A stretch of 64,000 nt of DNA from Aquabacterium sp. (GTDB lineage: Bacteria; Pseudomonadota; Gammaproteobacteria; Burkholderiales; Burkholderiaceae_C), in assembly GCF_016195855.1 (NCBI RefSeq), contig NZ_JACPYU010000016.1:124001-188000 (forward strand), read 5' to 3'. Below the pieces are notes generated by a model. That model made no database searches. It worked only from the letters and a program-made list of their open reading frames with translations, and was not told the origin of the DNA. Both the position numbers and the translations under genes were made by a program. Of this stretch, positions 1 through 8,664 are shown one piece after another; within the stretch, counting starts at the first letter, position 1; each line of letters opens with the position of its first letter.

Positions 1-2121
1 GGGGCCTGGCTGGTGGCGCCTGAAGACAGGCGTTTTGGCCGCGACATCCTGATCCCTGCCAAGGCCACGGCCAATGCCGAGCCGGGGCAGGTGGTGGCCG
101 TCGAGCTAACAGAGGCGCCATCGCTCAATGCGCAGCCTGTGGGCCGTGTCACCGAGGTGCTGGGCGGCATTGACGATCCCGGCATGGAAATCGAGATCGC
201 GGTGCGCAAATACGAAGTGCCGCATCGCTTCAACGACGACACGCTGGCACAGGCTGCCAAGCTACCCGAGAAGCTGCGTGCGGCCGACAAGAAAGGGCGC
301 ATTGACCTGAGTGATGTGCCGCTGGTCACCATTGACGGTGAAGATGCGCGCGACTTTGACGACGCGGTGTACTGTCAGCCCGCCACGATCGGGCGGTCCA
401 AGTCGCCCAATGGGTGGCGCTTGCTGGTGGCCATTGCCGATGTGAGCCACTACGTGAAGCCGGGTGATCCGCTGGACCGCGATGCCTACGAGCGCGCGAC
501 CTCGGTGTACTTTCCTCGTCGCGTCATCCCGATGCTGCCGGAGAAGCTCTCCAATGGCTTGTGCTCGCTGAACCCTGAGGTTGAGCGCCTGTCGATGGTG
601 TGCGACATGCTGGTCACGCAGGAAGGCGAGGTACATGCCTACCAGTTCTATCCCGCGGTGATCAATTCGCATGCGCGCTTCACCTATACCGAAGTGGCGG
701 CGATCCTGGGCAACACGCGTGGCCCCGAGGCGCAAAAGCGTGGCGAGCTGGTGCCGCATCTGTTGCACTTGTACGAGGTATACCGTGCGCTGCTGAAGTC
801 GCGCTCCAGCCGTGGTGCGGTGGATTTCGACACCACTGAAACGCAGATCGTGTGCGACGACAATGGCCGCATTGCCAAGATCGTGCCGCGTGTGCGCACC
901 GAGGCCCACCGCCTGATCGAAGAGGCCATGCTCGCGGCCAATGTGTGCTCGGCGGATTTCATTTCGCGCGCCAAGCATCCGTCCTTGTTCCGTGTACACG
1001 AAGGGCCAACACCCGAAAAGCGCGCCTTGCTCAAGAACTACCTGAAGGCGCTGGGCCTGGGCTTGAGCCTGGGTGAGGAGCCCACGCCGGGTGATTTCCA
1101 GGCGATTGCGCAAGCCACCAAGGACCGCCCGGACGCCACGCAAATCCACACCATGCTGTTGCGCTCTATGCAGCAGGCCATGTACACGCCGGTCAACAGC
1201 GGCCACTTCGGTCTGGCTTATGAGGCCTACACGCACTTCACCAGCCCGATCCGTCGTTATCCGGACTTGCTGGTGCACCGCGTGATCAAGGCCTTGCTGG
1301 GCAGTGGTCGTTATGGCTTGAAGGTGCCGCCCGGCGTGGTGTCGTCGGTTGGCAACGTGAAGCGCAAGCCTGGTGGCAAGCCAGGGGCGCCCGCCAAGGG
1401 CTTGCCCGCCGCGCCCACCAAGGCAGCGGCTCGCATCAAGCTGCCGCCCGAGGAGTTGGTGGCCTGGGAGACCGTGGGCATCCATTGCAGTGCCAACGAG
1501 CGCCGCGCGGACGAGGCTTCACGCGACGTGGAAGCGTGGCTCAAGTGCATGTTCATGCGCGAGCGCCTGGGCGAGGAGTACGGTGGCACGGTGACAGCTG
1601 CCACCAGTTTCGGCCTGTTTGTGCAGCTCGACGGCCTTTATGTCGAGGGGCTGATCCACATCACCGAGCTGGGTGGCGAGTATTACCGGTTTGACGAAGC
1701 GCGCCAGGAGCTGCGCGGCGAGCGCACAGGTGTGCGCTACAGCATCGGGGCCCGTGTGCGTGTGCAGGTGAGTCGTGTCGACCTGGATACCCGCAAGATC
1801 GATTTCCGCATGGTGAGGGAGGGGGCCGAGTTGCGCCCTGTCAGTGCGCCGGCCAACGCGCGCCGCAGGGGGCGTGGCGGGGATGCGCCCTGGGCTGGTG
1901 ATGTGTCCGCGCAGGATGAGCTGGCTGACATTCAGGAGGCCGACCGCGAAACCAAGCGGGCCGGTAAATCGGCAGGCAAGGGCGGCAAGGCGGCGGTCAA
2001 GGGCAGGGCGCACGGCCCTCAGCCCGAGGCGCCGGCGCCTCGCTCTGGTGGTTCGGGGCGTGCGGCCAAGACGGCGGGCAAGAAAGCGGTCAGCCGAAAG
2101 AGCGGCAAGGGCAAGCGCTGA
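1..2121 (+). CDS. rnr: Ribonuclease R, 5'-truncated by window start
   Basis: Processive 3'-5' exoribonuclease of the RNase II/RNB family, acting on structured RNA. The frame is open from base 1, so the N-terminal cold-shock domains lie outside the window; 706 residues are visible. The catalytic RNB block is marked by the acidic motif DGEDARDFDDAVYC (near visible residue 112) and by HFTSPIRRYPDLLVHR (near 412). An S1 RNA-binding domain follows at about 525-600, then a Lys/Gly/Ala-rich tail typical of RNase R. A basic Pro/Gly/Lys-rich insert of roughly 45 residues (bases 1318-1445) sits inside the RNB domain, right after the RRYPDLL motif. Apparent internal GTG starts such as base 13 are not the real start. 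Confidence 0.95.
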   Translation, partial: GAWLVAPEDRRFGRDILIPAKATANAEPGQVVAVELTEAPSLNAQPVGRVTEVLGGIDDPGMEIEIAVRKYEVPHRFNDDTLAQAAKLPEKLRAADKKGRIDLSDVPLVTIDGEDARDFDDAVYCQPATIGRSKSPNGWRLLVAIADVSHYVKPGDPLDRDAYERATSVYFPRRVIPMLPEKLSNGLCSLNPEVERLSMVCDMLVTQEGEVHAYQFYPAVINSHARFTYTEVAAILGNTRGPEAQKRGELVPHLLHLYEVYRALLKSRSSRGAVDFDTTETQIVCDDNGRIAKIVPRVRTEAHRLIEEAMLAANVCSADFISRAKHPSLFRVHEGPTPEKRALLKNYLKALGLGLSLGEEPTPGDFQAIAQATKDRPDATQIHTMLLRSMQQAMYTPVNSGHFGLAYEAYTHFTSPIRRYPDLLVHRVIKALLGSGRYGLKVPPGVVSSVGNVKRKPGGKPGAPAKGLPAAPTKAAARIKLPPEELVAWETVGIHCSANERRADEASRDVEAWLKCMFMRERLGEEYGGTVTAATSFGLFVQLDGLYVEGLIHITELGGEYYRFDEARQELRGERTGVRYSIGARVRVQVSRVDLDTRKIDFRMVREGAELRPVSAPANARRRGRGGDAPWAGDVSAQDELADIQEADRETKRAGKSAGKGGKAAVKGRAHGPQPEAPAPRSGGSGRAAKTAGKKAVSRKSGKGKR

Positions 2122-2127
2122 GTTTCA

Positions 2128-2136
2128 TGCTAGAAT
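2128..2136 (+). promoter_or_regulatory. Extended -10 promoter for rpsB-tsf
   Basis: TGCTAGAAT, a TGn-type extended -10 element, lies just after the rnr stop codon. No good -35 hexamer is visible at 17 bases. It would give an rpsB leader of about 140 bases, long enough for S2 autoregulation, which is known in other proteobacteria but not shown here. Confidence 0.5.
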
Positions 2137-2283
2137 GCCAGAGTTTGCCCGAAATGGTTTGGGCAAATTACTCGCGAAGCCGTCAATTCCCAAGGTGTCG
2201 CAGCGGGGTTCAAGGTCAGTTTCTGGCCTGTACCACCCCCTGAGATCGCTGGCGGCTTCTAGAACCAACCTCTGGAGCATTCC

Positions 2284-3030
2284 ATGTCCGTATCCATGCG
2301 CGAAATGCTGGAAGCCGGTGTCCACTTCGGTCACCAAACCCGCTTCTGGAACCCCAAGATGGCCCCGTATATCTTCGGCCATCGCAACAAAATCCACATC
2401 ATCAACCTCGAGAAGACGCAGCCTGCGTTCGAGGATGCACTGAAGTTCATCAAGCAGCTGTCGGCTCGCCGCGGCACCGTGATGATGATCGGCACGAAGC
2501 GTCAAGCCCGTGACACCATCGCTCTGGAAGCTGAGCGCGCTGGCGTGCCTTTCGTGAACCAGCGCTGGCTGGGCGGCATGCTGACCAACTTCAAGACCGT
2601 CAAGGGTTCGCTGAAGAAGCTCAAGGACATGCAGGTTCAAGTCGAAGCCGGCCTGGACAACCTGAAGAAGAAGGAAGGCTTGCTGTTCCAACGCGAACTG
2701 GCCAAGCTGGAAAAGGACATCGGCGGCATTCAGGACATGAACGCGTTGCCTGACGCCCTGTTCGTGATCGACGTCGGTTACCACAAGATCGCCATCGCCG
2801 AAGCCAAGAAGCTGGGCATCCCCGTGATCGGCGTGGTTGACACCAACCACTCGCCCGAAGGCATCGACTACGTCATCCCCGGTAACGACGACTCCTCCAA
2901 GGCTGTGGCGCTGTACGCCAAGGCCGTGGCTGACGCCGTGCTGGAAGGCAAGGCCAACGCCGTGAACGAAGTGGTTGCCGCTGCCGCTGGTGGCGACGAC
3001 GAGTTCGTGGAAGTCAACGAAGCTGCTTAA
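2284..3030 (+). CDS. rpsB: 30S ribosomal protein S2
   Basis: Structural protein of the small subunit, needed to place S1 on the ribosome. The 248-residue product has the typical S2 opening ([20 protein letters not shown], residues 5-24), the central [10 protein letters not shown] segment and the conserved [31 protein letters not shown] region near residues 178-200. The length is normal for the family. It is followed by a strong hairpin with a T-run and then tsf, the usual rpsB-tsf order. The C-terminal tail is acidic ([13 protein letters not shown]). Confidence 0.98.
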   Translation: MSVSMREMLEAGVHFGHQTRFWNPKMAPYIFGHRNKIHIINLEKTQPAFEDALKFIKQLSARRGTVMMIGTKRQARDTIALEAERAGVPFVNQRWLGGMLTNFKTVKGSLKKLKDMQVQVEAGLDNLKKKEGLLFQRELAKLEKDIGGIQDMNALPDALFVIDVGYHKIAIAEAKKLGIPVIGVVDTNHSPEGIDYVIPGNDDSSKAVALYAKAVADAVLEGKANAVNEVVAAAAGGDDEFVEVNEAA

Positions 3031-3051
3031 GCTGCCTTGACTCAACAAGAA

Positions 3052-3077
3052 GGGGCTGACGATCAGCCCCTTTTTTT
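3052..3077 (+). terminator. Intrinsic terminator/attenuator between rpsB and tsf
   Basis: Perfect 8-bp stem GGGGCTGA/TCAGCCCC with a 3-base loop (CGA), followed by seven T. It probably terminates part of the rpsB transcripts before tsf. Confidence 0.85.
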
Positions 3078-3137
3078 CAAACAGATTTCCTTGTGATGCG
3101 GTGATGACACCGCACCTGAATCAAACGGAGAAAGCAA

Positions 3138-4022
3138 ATGGCTGCTATTACCGCCAGCATGGTCGCCGAACTGCGCGCCAAGACCGACGCTCCCATGATG
3201 GAGTGCAAGAAGGCTCTGACCGAGGCCGATGGCGACTTCGCCAAGGCTGAAGAGATCCTGCGCGTCAAGCTGGGCAGCAAGGCCTCCAAGGCCGCCGCTC
3301 GCGTGACCGCTGAAGGCATTGTGTCGTCCTACATCGATGGCTCGACCGGCGCCCTGGTCGAAATCAACTGCGAAACCGACTTCGTCTCGAAGAACGACGA
3401 CTTCCTGGGCTTCGGCAAGGCTGTGGCCGAGCTGATCGCCAAGAAGAACCCCGCCGACGTGGCTGCCCTGTCGGCACTGGATCTGAACGGCTCGACCGTG
3501 GAAGCCACCCGTTCCGCGCTGATCGGCAAGATCGGCGAGAACATGACCATCCGTCGCTTCAAGCGTTTCAGCGGTGACAACCAGCTGGCCGCTTACCTGC
3601 ACGGTTCGCGCATCGGCGTGGTCGTCGAGTTCACTGGTAGCGACGTGGCTGCCAAGGACGTGGCCATGCACATCGCTGCCATGAAGCCTGTGTCGCTGTC
3701 GTCGTCGGACGTGCCTGCCGCGCTGATCGACATCGAACGCAGCGTGGCCACGGCCAAGGCTGCCGAGTCCGGCAAGCCCGCTGACATCGCTGCCAAGATG
3801 ATCGAAGGCGCTGTTCAGAAGTACCTCAAGGAAGTCTCCCTGTTCAACCAGGTCTTCGTGAAGGCTGCTGACGGCAAGCAAACCGTCGAGGCTTACCTGA
3901 AGTCGGCCAACACCGTCGTCAAGGGCTTCACGATGTTCACCGTGGGTGAAGGCATCGAGAAGAAGCAGGAAGATTTTGCTGCTGAAGTGGCGGCCACGCT
4001 GGCCGCTGCCAAGGGTCAGTAA
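3138..4022 (+). CDS. tsf: Elongation factor Ts
   Basis: Guanine nucleotide exchange factor for EF-Tu in the cytoplasm. The 294-residue product has the N-terminal UBA-like domain and the signature [18 protein letters not shown] (residues 16-33), then [18 protein letters not shown] and the [10 protein letters not shown] motif that contacts EF-Tu. A purine-rich ribosome site (CGGAGAAAG) lies just upstream of the ATG. A GC-rich hairpin follows the stop codon. Length and order after rpsB are normal. Confidence 0.98.
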   Translation: MAAITASMVAELRAKTDAPMMECKKALTEADGDFAKAEEILRVKLGSKASKAAARVTAEGIVSSYIDGSTGALVEINCETDFVSKNDDFLGFGKAVAELIAKKNPADVAALSALDLNGSTVEATRSALIGKIGENMTIRRFKRFSGDNQLAAYLHGSRIGVVVEFTGSDVAAKDVAMHIAAMKPVSLSSSDVPAALIDIERSVATAKAAESGKPADIAAKMIEGAVQKYLKEVSLFNQVFVKAADGKQTVEAYLKSANTVVKGFTMFTVGEGIEKKQEDFAAEVAATLAAAKGQ

Positions 4023-4033
4023 CCCGACGCAAA

Positions 4034-4058
4034 ACAAGGGGGCTTCTGGCCCCCTTGT
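4034..4058 (+). terminator. Hairpin after tsf
   Basis: 10-bp stem built from ACAAGGGGGC and GCCCCCTTGT around a 5-base loop. No T-run follows, so this may be an incomplete terminator or an RNA-stabilising structure. Confidence 0.55.
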
Positions 4059-4165
4059 GCTATGCGGCTTTGCCTGCCCCATGCGGCAGAGGCTTTACAA
4101 AACAAAGGTCGCCGGTTGGTGGAACCATCGCGCGATCAGTCTTTCAAAGACCTCAGGTCTGGGTG

Positions 4166-4193
4166 AGTTCAAAGTTGCGATAACCTTTGAACT
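4166..4193 (+). promoter_or_regulatory. Inverted repeat upstream of pyrH
   Basis: Perfect 9-bp inverted repeat AGTTCAAAG / CTTTGAACT separated by 10 bases, ending 30 bases before the pyrH start codon. It could be a protein operator or an RNA hairpin in the leader. No known regulator is recognised. Confidence 0.4.
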
Positions 4194-4223
4194 TGCCGCA
4201 AGTCATCAAACAAGGACGTCCGA

Positions 4224-4934
4224 ATGCCCGCCTACAAGCGCATCCTCTTGAAACTTTCTGGTGAAGCCCTCATGGGTGATGATGCCTATGGCATCAACCG
4301 CGCGACCATCGTCCGCATGGTCAAGGAAATCCAAGAGGTCACCGCCCTGGGCACCCAGGTGGCGGTGGTGATCGGCGGCGGCAACATCTTCCGCGGCGTG
4401 GCGGGTGGTTCTGTCGGCATGGACCGCGCCACGGCTGACTACATGGGCATGCTGGCCACCGTGATGAACTCGCTGGCGCTGGCGGACACCATGCGCCAGG
4501 AAGGCATGACGGCGCGCGTCATGTCGGCCATCAGCATCGACCAGGTCGTCGAGCCTTATGTGCGCCCCAAGGCCTTGCAGTACCTCGAAGAGGGCAAGGT
4601 CGTGGTGTTTGCGGCCGGTACCGGCAACCCCTTCTTCACCACCGACACGGCCGCCGCCCTGCGTGGTGCCGAGATCGGCGCGGAGATCATGCTCAAGGCC
4701 ACCAAGGTCGATGGCGTGTACTCTGCTGACCCCAAGAAGGATCCCCTGGCCACGCGTTATGGCAGCATCACGTTTGATGAGGCCTTGATCAAGAATTTGC
4801 AGGTGCTGGATGCGACCGCCTTTGCGCTGTGCCGCGATCAGAATCTGCCCCTGAAGGTGTTCTCGATCTTCAAGCCCGGTGCGCTCAAGCGCGTGGTGCT
4901 GGGTGAAGACGAAGGCACTTTGGTTCACGTTTGA
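4224..4934 (+). CDS. pyrH: Uridylate kinase (UMP kinase)
   Basis: Phosphorylates UMP to UDP with ATP in pyrimidine nucleotide synthesis; the bacterial enzyme is a homohexamer of the amino acid kinase fold. At 236 residues it has the typical length. Visible motifs are [15 protein letters not shown] (residues 5-19), the [11 protein letters not shown] nucleotide-binding loop (about 47-57), [20 protein letters not shown] (about 129-148) and the [17 protein letters not shown] segment. It sits between tsf and frr, as in many proteobacteria. The start is supported by an AAGGA site 9 bases upstream. Confidence 0.97.
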   Translation: MPAYKRILLKLSGEALMGDDAYGINRATIVRMVKEIQEVTALGTQVAVVIGGGNIFRGVAGGSVGMDRATADYMGMLATVMNSLALADTMRQEGMTARVMSAISIDQVVEPYVRPKALQYLEEGKVVVFAAGTGNPFFTTDTAAALRGAEIGAEIMLKATKVDGVYSADPKKDPLATRYGSITFDEALIKNLQVLDATAFALCRDQNLPLKVFSIFKPGALKRVVLGEDEGTLVHV

Positions 4935-5018
4935 CAGGGTCGTCGCCCGTCGTTTTATTGTTCAGTTATCCCTCTCACGCGTTTGTCGGGTTGTAAAACA
5001 TTCGCACGGAGTTTCTTT

Positions 5019-5579
5019 ATGAGCATCGCAGATATCAAGAAAAGCGCTGAGCAGAAAATGCTCAAGTCCATCGAGTCGTTCAAGAGCGAGCTGGCCAAGA
5101 TCCGTACCGGTCGTGCTCACCCAGGCATTCTGGATCAGGTGCAGGTCGATTACTACGGCTCGCCCGTGCCCATCAGCCAGGTGGCCAACGTGTCCTTGCT
5201 GGACGCCCGCACCATCAGCGTTCAGCCTTGGGAAAAGGGCATGGGCGCCAAGATTGAAAAGGCGATCCGCGAATCGGATCTGGGTCTGAACCCCTCCACG
5301 CAAGGTGACCTGATCCGCGTGCCGATGCCGCCGCTGACCGAAGAGCGACGCAAGGAGTTGACCAAAGTGGTCAAGAACGCCGGCGAAGATGCCAAGGTCT
5401 CGGTTCGCAATGTGCGTCGCGATGCCAATGAGCAAGCCAAGCGGATGCTCAAGGACAAGGAAATCACCGAAGACGAAGACCGCCGTTCGCAAGACGACGT
5501 TCAGAAGCTCACCGACAAGACGATCTCCGAGATCGACAAGCTGGTGGCAGGCAAAGAAGCCGAAGTGCTGGCCGTTTAA
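5019..5579 (+). CDS. frr: Ribosome recycling factor
   Basis: Splits post-termination ribosomes together with EF-G. The 186-residue protein opens [20 protein letters not shown] and carries the [13 protein letters not shown] motif (near residue 27) and [20 protein letters not shown] of the long helical bundle. I chose the ATG at 5019 over an in-frame GTG at 4983, because it has a GGAG site 7 bases upstream and matches the family N-terminus. A GC-rich hairpin lies 34 bases downstream. Confidence 0.97.
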   Translation: MSIADIKKSAEQKMLKSIESFKSELAKIRTGRAHPGILDQVQVDYYGSPVPISQVANVSLLDARTISVQPWEKGMGAKIEKAIRESDLGLNPSTQGDLIRVPMPPLTEERRKELTKVVKNAGEDAKVSVRNVRRDANEQAKRMLKDKEITEDEDRRSQDDVQKLTDKTISEIDKLVAGKEAEVLAV

Positions 5580-5590
5580 GCCTTTCGCTT

Positions 5591-5599
5591 TGTCATAAT
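5591..5599 (+). promoter_or_regulatory. Extended -10 promoter candidate for uppS
   Basis: TGTCATAAT, a TGn plus -10 hexamer, 12 bases after the frr stop. It could start the uppS-cdsA-dxr transcript. No clear -35 element is seen. Confidence 0.4.
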
Positions 5600-5612
5600 C
5601 GCGACGCAGTCT

Positions 5613-5631
5613 GAGGCGGCTTTGCCGCCTC
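5613..5631 (+). terminator. Hairpin between frr and uppS
   Basis: Perfect 8-bp stem GAGGCGGC / GCCGCCTC with a TTT loop. No T-run follows, so it is either a weak terminator or a leader hairpin of uppS. Confidence 0.45.
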
Positions 5632-5691
5632 GCTGTGTTTCTGGCGCGCCTTGTTGTGGGCGCGGTGCACCCTCTCACCTTTGTTGCGCTG

Positions 5692-6471
5692 ATGGCCAAG
5701 TCTCCCGCTGTTGATCCGGTTCCTCGTCACGTTGCCATCGTCATGGACGGCAATGGGCGTTGGGCGCGCAAACGCTTCATGCCGCGTGGTGTGGGCCACA
5801 AGGCCGGGGTGGACGCGCTGCTCAAGGTGGTGCAGGCGGCGGCTGACCGTCACATCGGGTTCCTGACGGTGTTTGCTTTCTCTTCAGAGAACTGGAAGCG
5901 CCCGGAAGAAGAGGTCTCGGGTTTGATGAGTCTGTTGCTGGTCGCGCTGTCCAAGCACCTGCTCAAGCTTAAGGCAGACGGCGTGCGCCTTCGCGTCGTG
6001 GGCGACCTGGCCAATGTTTCCGAGAAAGTGCGCAATGCCTTGCTGGAAGCCCAGGCCTCGACGGTGGACAACAGCCGCCTGATCCTGACGGTGGCCTTCA
6101 ACTACGGTGGCCGTTGGGACATCGTCCAGGCTACCCGCCAGGCGATGCGTGCAGGCGTGTCGGCCGATCAGATGGATGAAGCCACGTTGTCGCGCTACAT
6201 GGCCATGAATTACGCGCCGGACCCGGATCTGTTCGTCCGCACCGGCGGTGAGGTGCGCCTGTCCAACTTCCTGCTGTGGCAGAGTGCGTACGCCGAGCTG
6301 TATTTCACCGACTGCCTGTGGCCCGACTTCGACGCGAAGGAGCTGGACAAGGCCATCGCCAGCTATGTCCAGCGCGAACGTCGTTTCGGTGACGTGGGTG
6401 CGTCTGGCGAAGGCGAGGGGGCGATCGGTAGTGGCGGCTCTGGTGACGGCGAAGCCGACGCCTTCGCTTGA
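5692..6471 (+). CDS. uppS: Undecaprenyl diphosphate synthase
   Basis: Cis-prenyltransferase that adds eight isoprenyl units to farnesyl diphosphate, giving the C55 lipid carrier for peptidoglycan and O-antigen. The active-site motif HVAIVMDGNGRWARKR opens the domain at about residue 13, TVAFNYGGRWDI follows, and the C-terminal signature DLFVRTGGEVRLSNFLLWQ is complete. An in-frame GTG at 5635 would add 19 residues, but the ATG at 5692 fits the family better, though no strong ribosome site precedes it. The C-terminus carries an extra Gly/Ser/Asp-rich tail of about 25 residues. The stop codon overlaps the ribosome site of cdsA. Confidence 0.94.
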   Translation: MAKSPAVDPVPRHVAIVMDGNGRWARKRFMPRGVGHKAGVDALLKVVQAAADRHIGFLTVFAFSSENWKRPEEEVSGLMSLLLVALSKHLLKLKADGVRLRVVGDLANVSEKVRNALLEAQASTVDNSRLILTVAFNYGGRWDIVQATRQAMRAGVSADQMDEATLSRYMAMNYAPDPDLFVRTGGEVRLSNFLLWQSAYAELYFTDCLWPDFDAKELDKAIASYVQRERRFGDVGASGEGEGAIGSGGSGDGEADAFA

Positions 6472-6484
6472 AGGAGCCTGGCGG

Positions 6485-7408
6485 ATGCTCAAGCAACGTG
6501 TCATCACGGCCCTGATTCTGGTGGCCATCCTGTTGCCGACATTGGCAGCGCAGGCGGCCTGGCCATTCGCCATCCTGACCTTGGTGTTCATCTCCGCCGC
6601 GGGCTGGGAGTGGTCGCGTCTGAACGAGGCGCCTGGCGCGCGCGCGGTGATCATGGGCGCGGCTGTGGCGGGCTCTTGTCTTTTCGTAGCCCGGTATCTG
6701 GGCTTGTCCGTGTGGGGCGCGTCGCAGGCCCCCGTGTCTGACTCCCTGGGGCATGTGCACGGCTGGGGGCACCCGCTGGTGGGTTTTGCCACGCCGGCCA
6801 TCATCTGGCTGGCGGCTTTGCTGATCTGGGTGCTGGGCGGTGCCGCCGTGTTGCGCTTTGGTACGGCGCACTGGAAGCAATCCCCCCAACTCCTGCGCAG
6901 ATTGCTTGGCCTGGCCCTGCTGGTCCTGGCCTGGTTGGCCCTGGTTGAAAGCAAGGCTCAGGGCCTGAACTACCTGCTGTCGGTGTTCTGCCTGGTCTGG
7001 GCTGCAGACATCGGCGCCTACTTTGGTGGCCGTACTTTCGGCAAAAACAAGCTGGCGCCGTCCATCAGCCCTGGCAAGAGCTGGGAGGGCGTCTGGTCAG
7101 GCATGCTGGCCGTTGCGCTCCTGTCGGCCATCTGGATCTGGATTGACCGCAATGTCGGGGTGGATTCCCCCAGTCTTTACAGCCGCTTGTTGATGGGGCT
7201 GGGCCCCGTCGGTATGCTGGCGGCGCTGGCCTTCCTGGCTGCCATGAGCGTGGTGGGGGATTTGTTCGAGTCCCTGATCAAGCGCCAGGCCGGTGCCAAG
7301 GACAGCAGCCAGTTGCTGCCTGGCCATGGCGGGGTGCTCGATCGCATCGACGCCTTGCTGCCGGTGCTGCCTTTGTCGCTGGCTTTGATGACCTTGTGCC
7401 ATGGTTGA
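6485..7408 (+). CDS. cdsA: Phosphatidate cytidylyltransferase
   Basis: Integral membrane enzyme making CDP-diacylglycerol from CTP and phosphatidic acid. The 307-residue product is strongly hydrophobic, with about eight predicted membrane segments. The C-terminal family signature is complete: SLIKRQAGAKDSSQLLPGHG followed by GVLDRIDAL near residue 280. The ATG at 6485 is preceded by AAGGAG. The last 8 bases overlap the start of dxr (ATGGTTGA), which suggests translational coupling. Confidence 0.95.
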   Translation: MLKQRVITALILVAILLPTLAAQAAWPFAILTLVFISAAGWEWSRLNEAPGARAVIMGAAVAGSCLFVARYLGLSVWGASQAPVSDSLGHVHGWGHPLVGFATPAIIWLAALLIWVLGGAAVLRFGTAHWKQSPQLLRRLLGLALLVLAWLALVESKAQGLNYLLSVFCLVWAADIGAYFGGRTFGKNKLAPSISPGKSWEGVWSGMLAVALLSAIWIWIDRNVGVDSPSLYSRLLMGLGPVGMLAALAFLAAMSVVGDLFESLIKRQAGAKDSSQLLPGHGGVLDRIDALLPVLPLSLALMTLCHG

Positions 7409-8606
7409 CCACACTTCTACCCGCCCTCAACGCCTGTGCATCCTCGGTGCCACAGGCTCCATCGGGACCAACACGCTCGATGTGGCCGCGCGCCACCCTG
7501 AGCGTTTCGAGGTCTGGGCGCTGAGCGGCGCGTCTCGCGTGGACGAGTTGCTGGCACAGTGTGCCCAGCATCAGCCGAAGTTTGCGGTGATGCCGTCCGA
7601 GGCCGTGGCGGCGCAGTTGCGGGACAAGGTGCGTGCTGCCGGTCTGCGCACCGAGGTGCTCAGTGGCGAGCAGGCGCTGTGCGACATCGCCTCGCATCCC
7701 GATGTGGATGTGGTGATGGGCGCGATCGTGGGGGCGGCCGGGCTGGCGCCCTGTCTGGCTGCGGCCCGCGCGGGCAAGCGCCTCTTGCTGGCCAACAAGG
7801 AAGCCCTGGTGGTGGGCGGTGGCCTGTTCATGCAGGCCGTCAAGGATGGTGGCGCCACGCTGCTGCCGATCGACAGCGAGCATTCGGCCATTTTCCAGTG
7901 CCTGCCTGAAGACCCGGCTAGCTGGGCTTCACGCATTGACCACATCGTGCTGACCGCATCGGGCGGGCCCTTCCGTCAGCGTGATCCAGCCACGTTTGCA
8001 GACATCACGCCGGATCAAGCCTGTGCGCACCCGAACTGGGTCATGGGCCGCAAGATTTCGGTGGATTCGGCGACCATGATGAACAAGGCGCTGGAAGTGA
8101 TTGAAGCGCGCTGGCTGTTCAACCTGACGCCTGATCAGATCCGCGTGGTGCTGCACCCGCAGAGCATCATCCACTCCATGGTGGTGTGCCGCGATCGCTC
8201 GGTGCTGGCCCAACTGGGCACGCCTGACATGCGTGTGCCCATCGCCTATGGCCTGTCGTGGCCGCAGCGCATCGAGTCTGGTGCCGAGATGCTGGATTTC
8301 AGCCAGCTTGGTGCCCTGACTTTCGAGCAGCCGGACGCCGCCCGCTACCCCGGGCTGCAACTGGCCTGGCAGACCTTGCGTGCGGCGCCTGGCAGCACCT
8401 GCGTGCTCAATGCGGCCAACGAGGTGGCGGTGGATGCCTTCCTGAATCGCCGCATCCGTTTCGATCAGATTCACCACGTGAATGTGCAGGCCTTGTCTGA
8501 TTGTGTCGTGCCATCTGGCGCGGTCGAGTCGGTTGAAGGCTTGTTGTCACTGGATGGGCAGGCTCGCCGTGTGGCAGAGTCGGTGGTGACGGGCCTGGCA
8601 CGCTGA
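7401..8606 (+). CDS. dxr: 1-deoxy-D-xylulose 5-phosphate reductoisomerase
   Basis: Second step of the MEP isoprenoid pathway: NADPH-dependent conversion of DXP to 2-C-methyl-D-erythritol 4-phosphate. The 401-residue protein has the N-terminal nucleotide-binding loop LGATGSIGTNTLDV (residues 13-26), the LLANKEALVVGG motif, LPIDSEHSAIFQCL (metal and substrate region) and KISVDSATMMNKALEVIEAR. It supplies precursors for the UppS reaction encoded nearby, and overlaps cdsA by 8 bases. Confidence 0.97.
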   Translation: MVDHTSTRPQRLCILGATGSIGTNTLDVAARHPERFEVWALSGASRVDELLAQCAQHQPKFAVMPSEAVAAQLRDKVRAAGLRTEVLSGEQALCDIASHPDVDVVMGAIVGAAGLAPCLAAARAGKRLLLANKEALVVGGGLFMQAVKDGGATLLPIDSEHSAIFQCLPEDPASWASRIDHIVLTASGGPFRQRDPATFADITPDQACAHPNWVMGRKISVDSATMMNKALEVIEARWLFNLTPDQIRVVLHPQSIIHSMVVCRDRSVLAQLGTPDMRVPIAYGLSWPQRIESGAEMLDFSQLGALTFEQPDAARYPGLQLAWQTLRAAPGSTCVLNAANEVAVDAFLNRRIRFDQIHHVNVQALSDCVVPSGAVESVEGLLSLDGQARRVAESVVTGLAR

Positions 8607-8664
8607 TCGTGCAGCGGCCCACCACATCGGGTGCCTCAAAGGCCGTGTTCCAAGGAGTAGGGCG

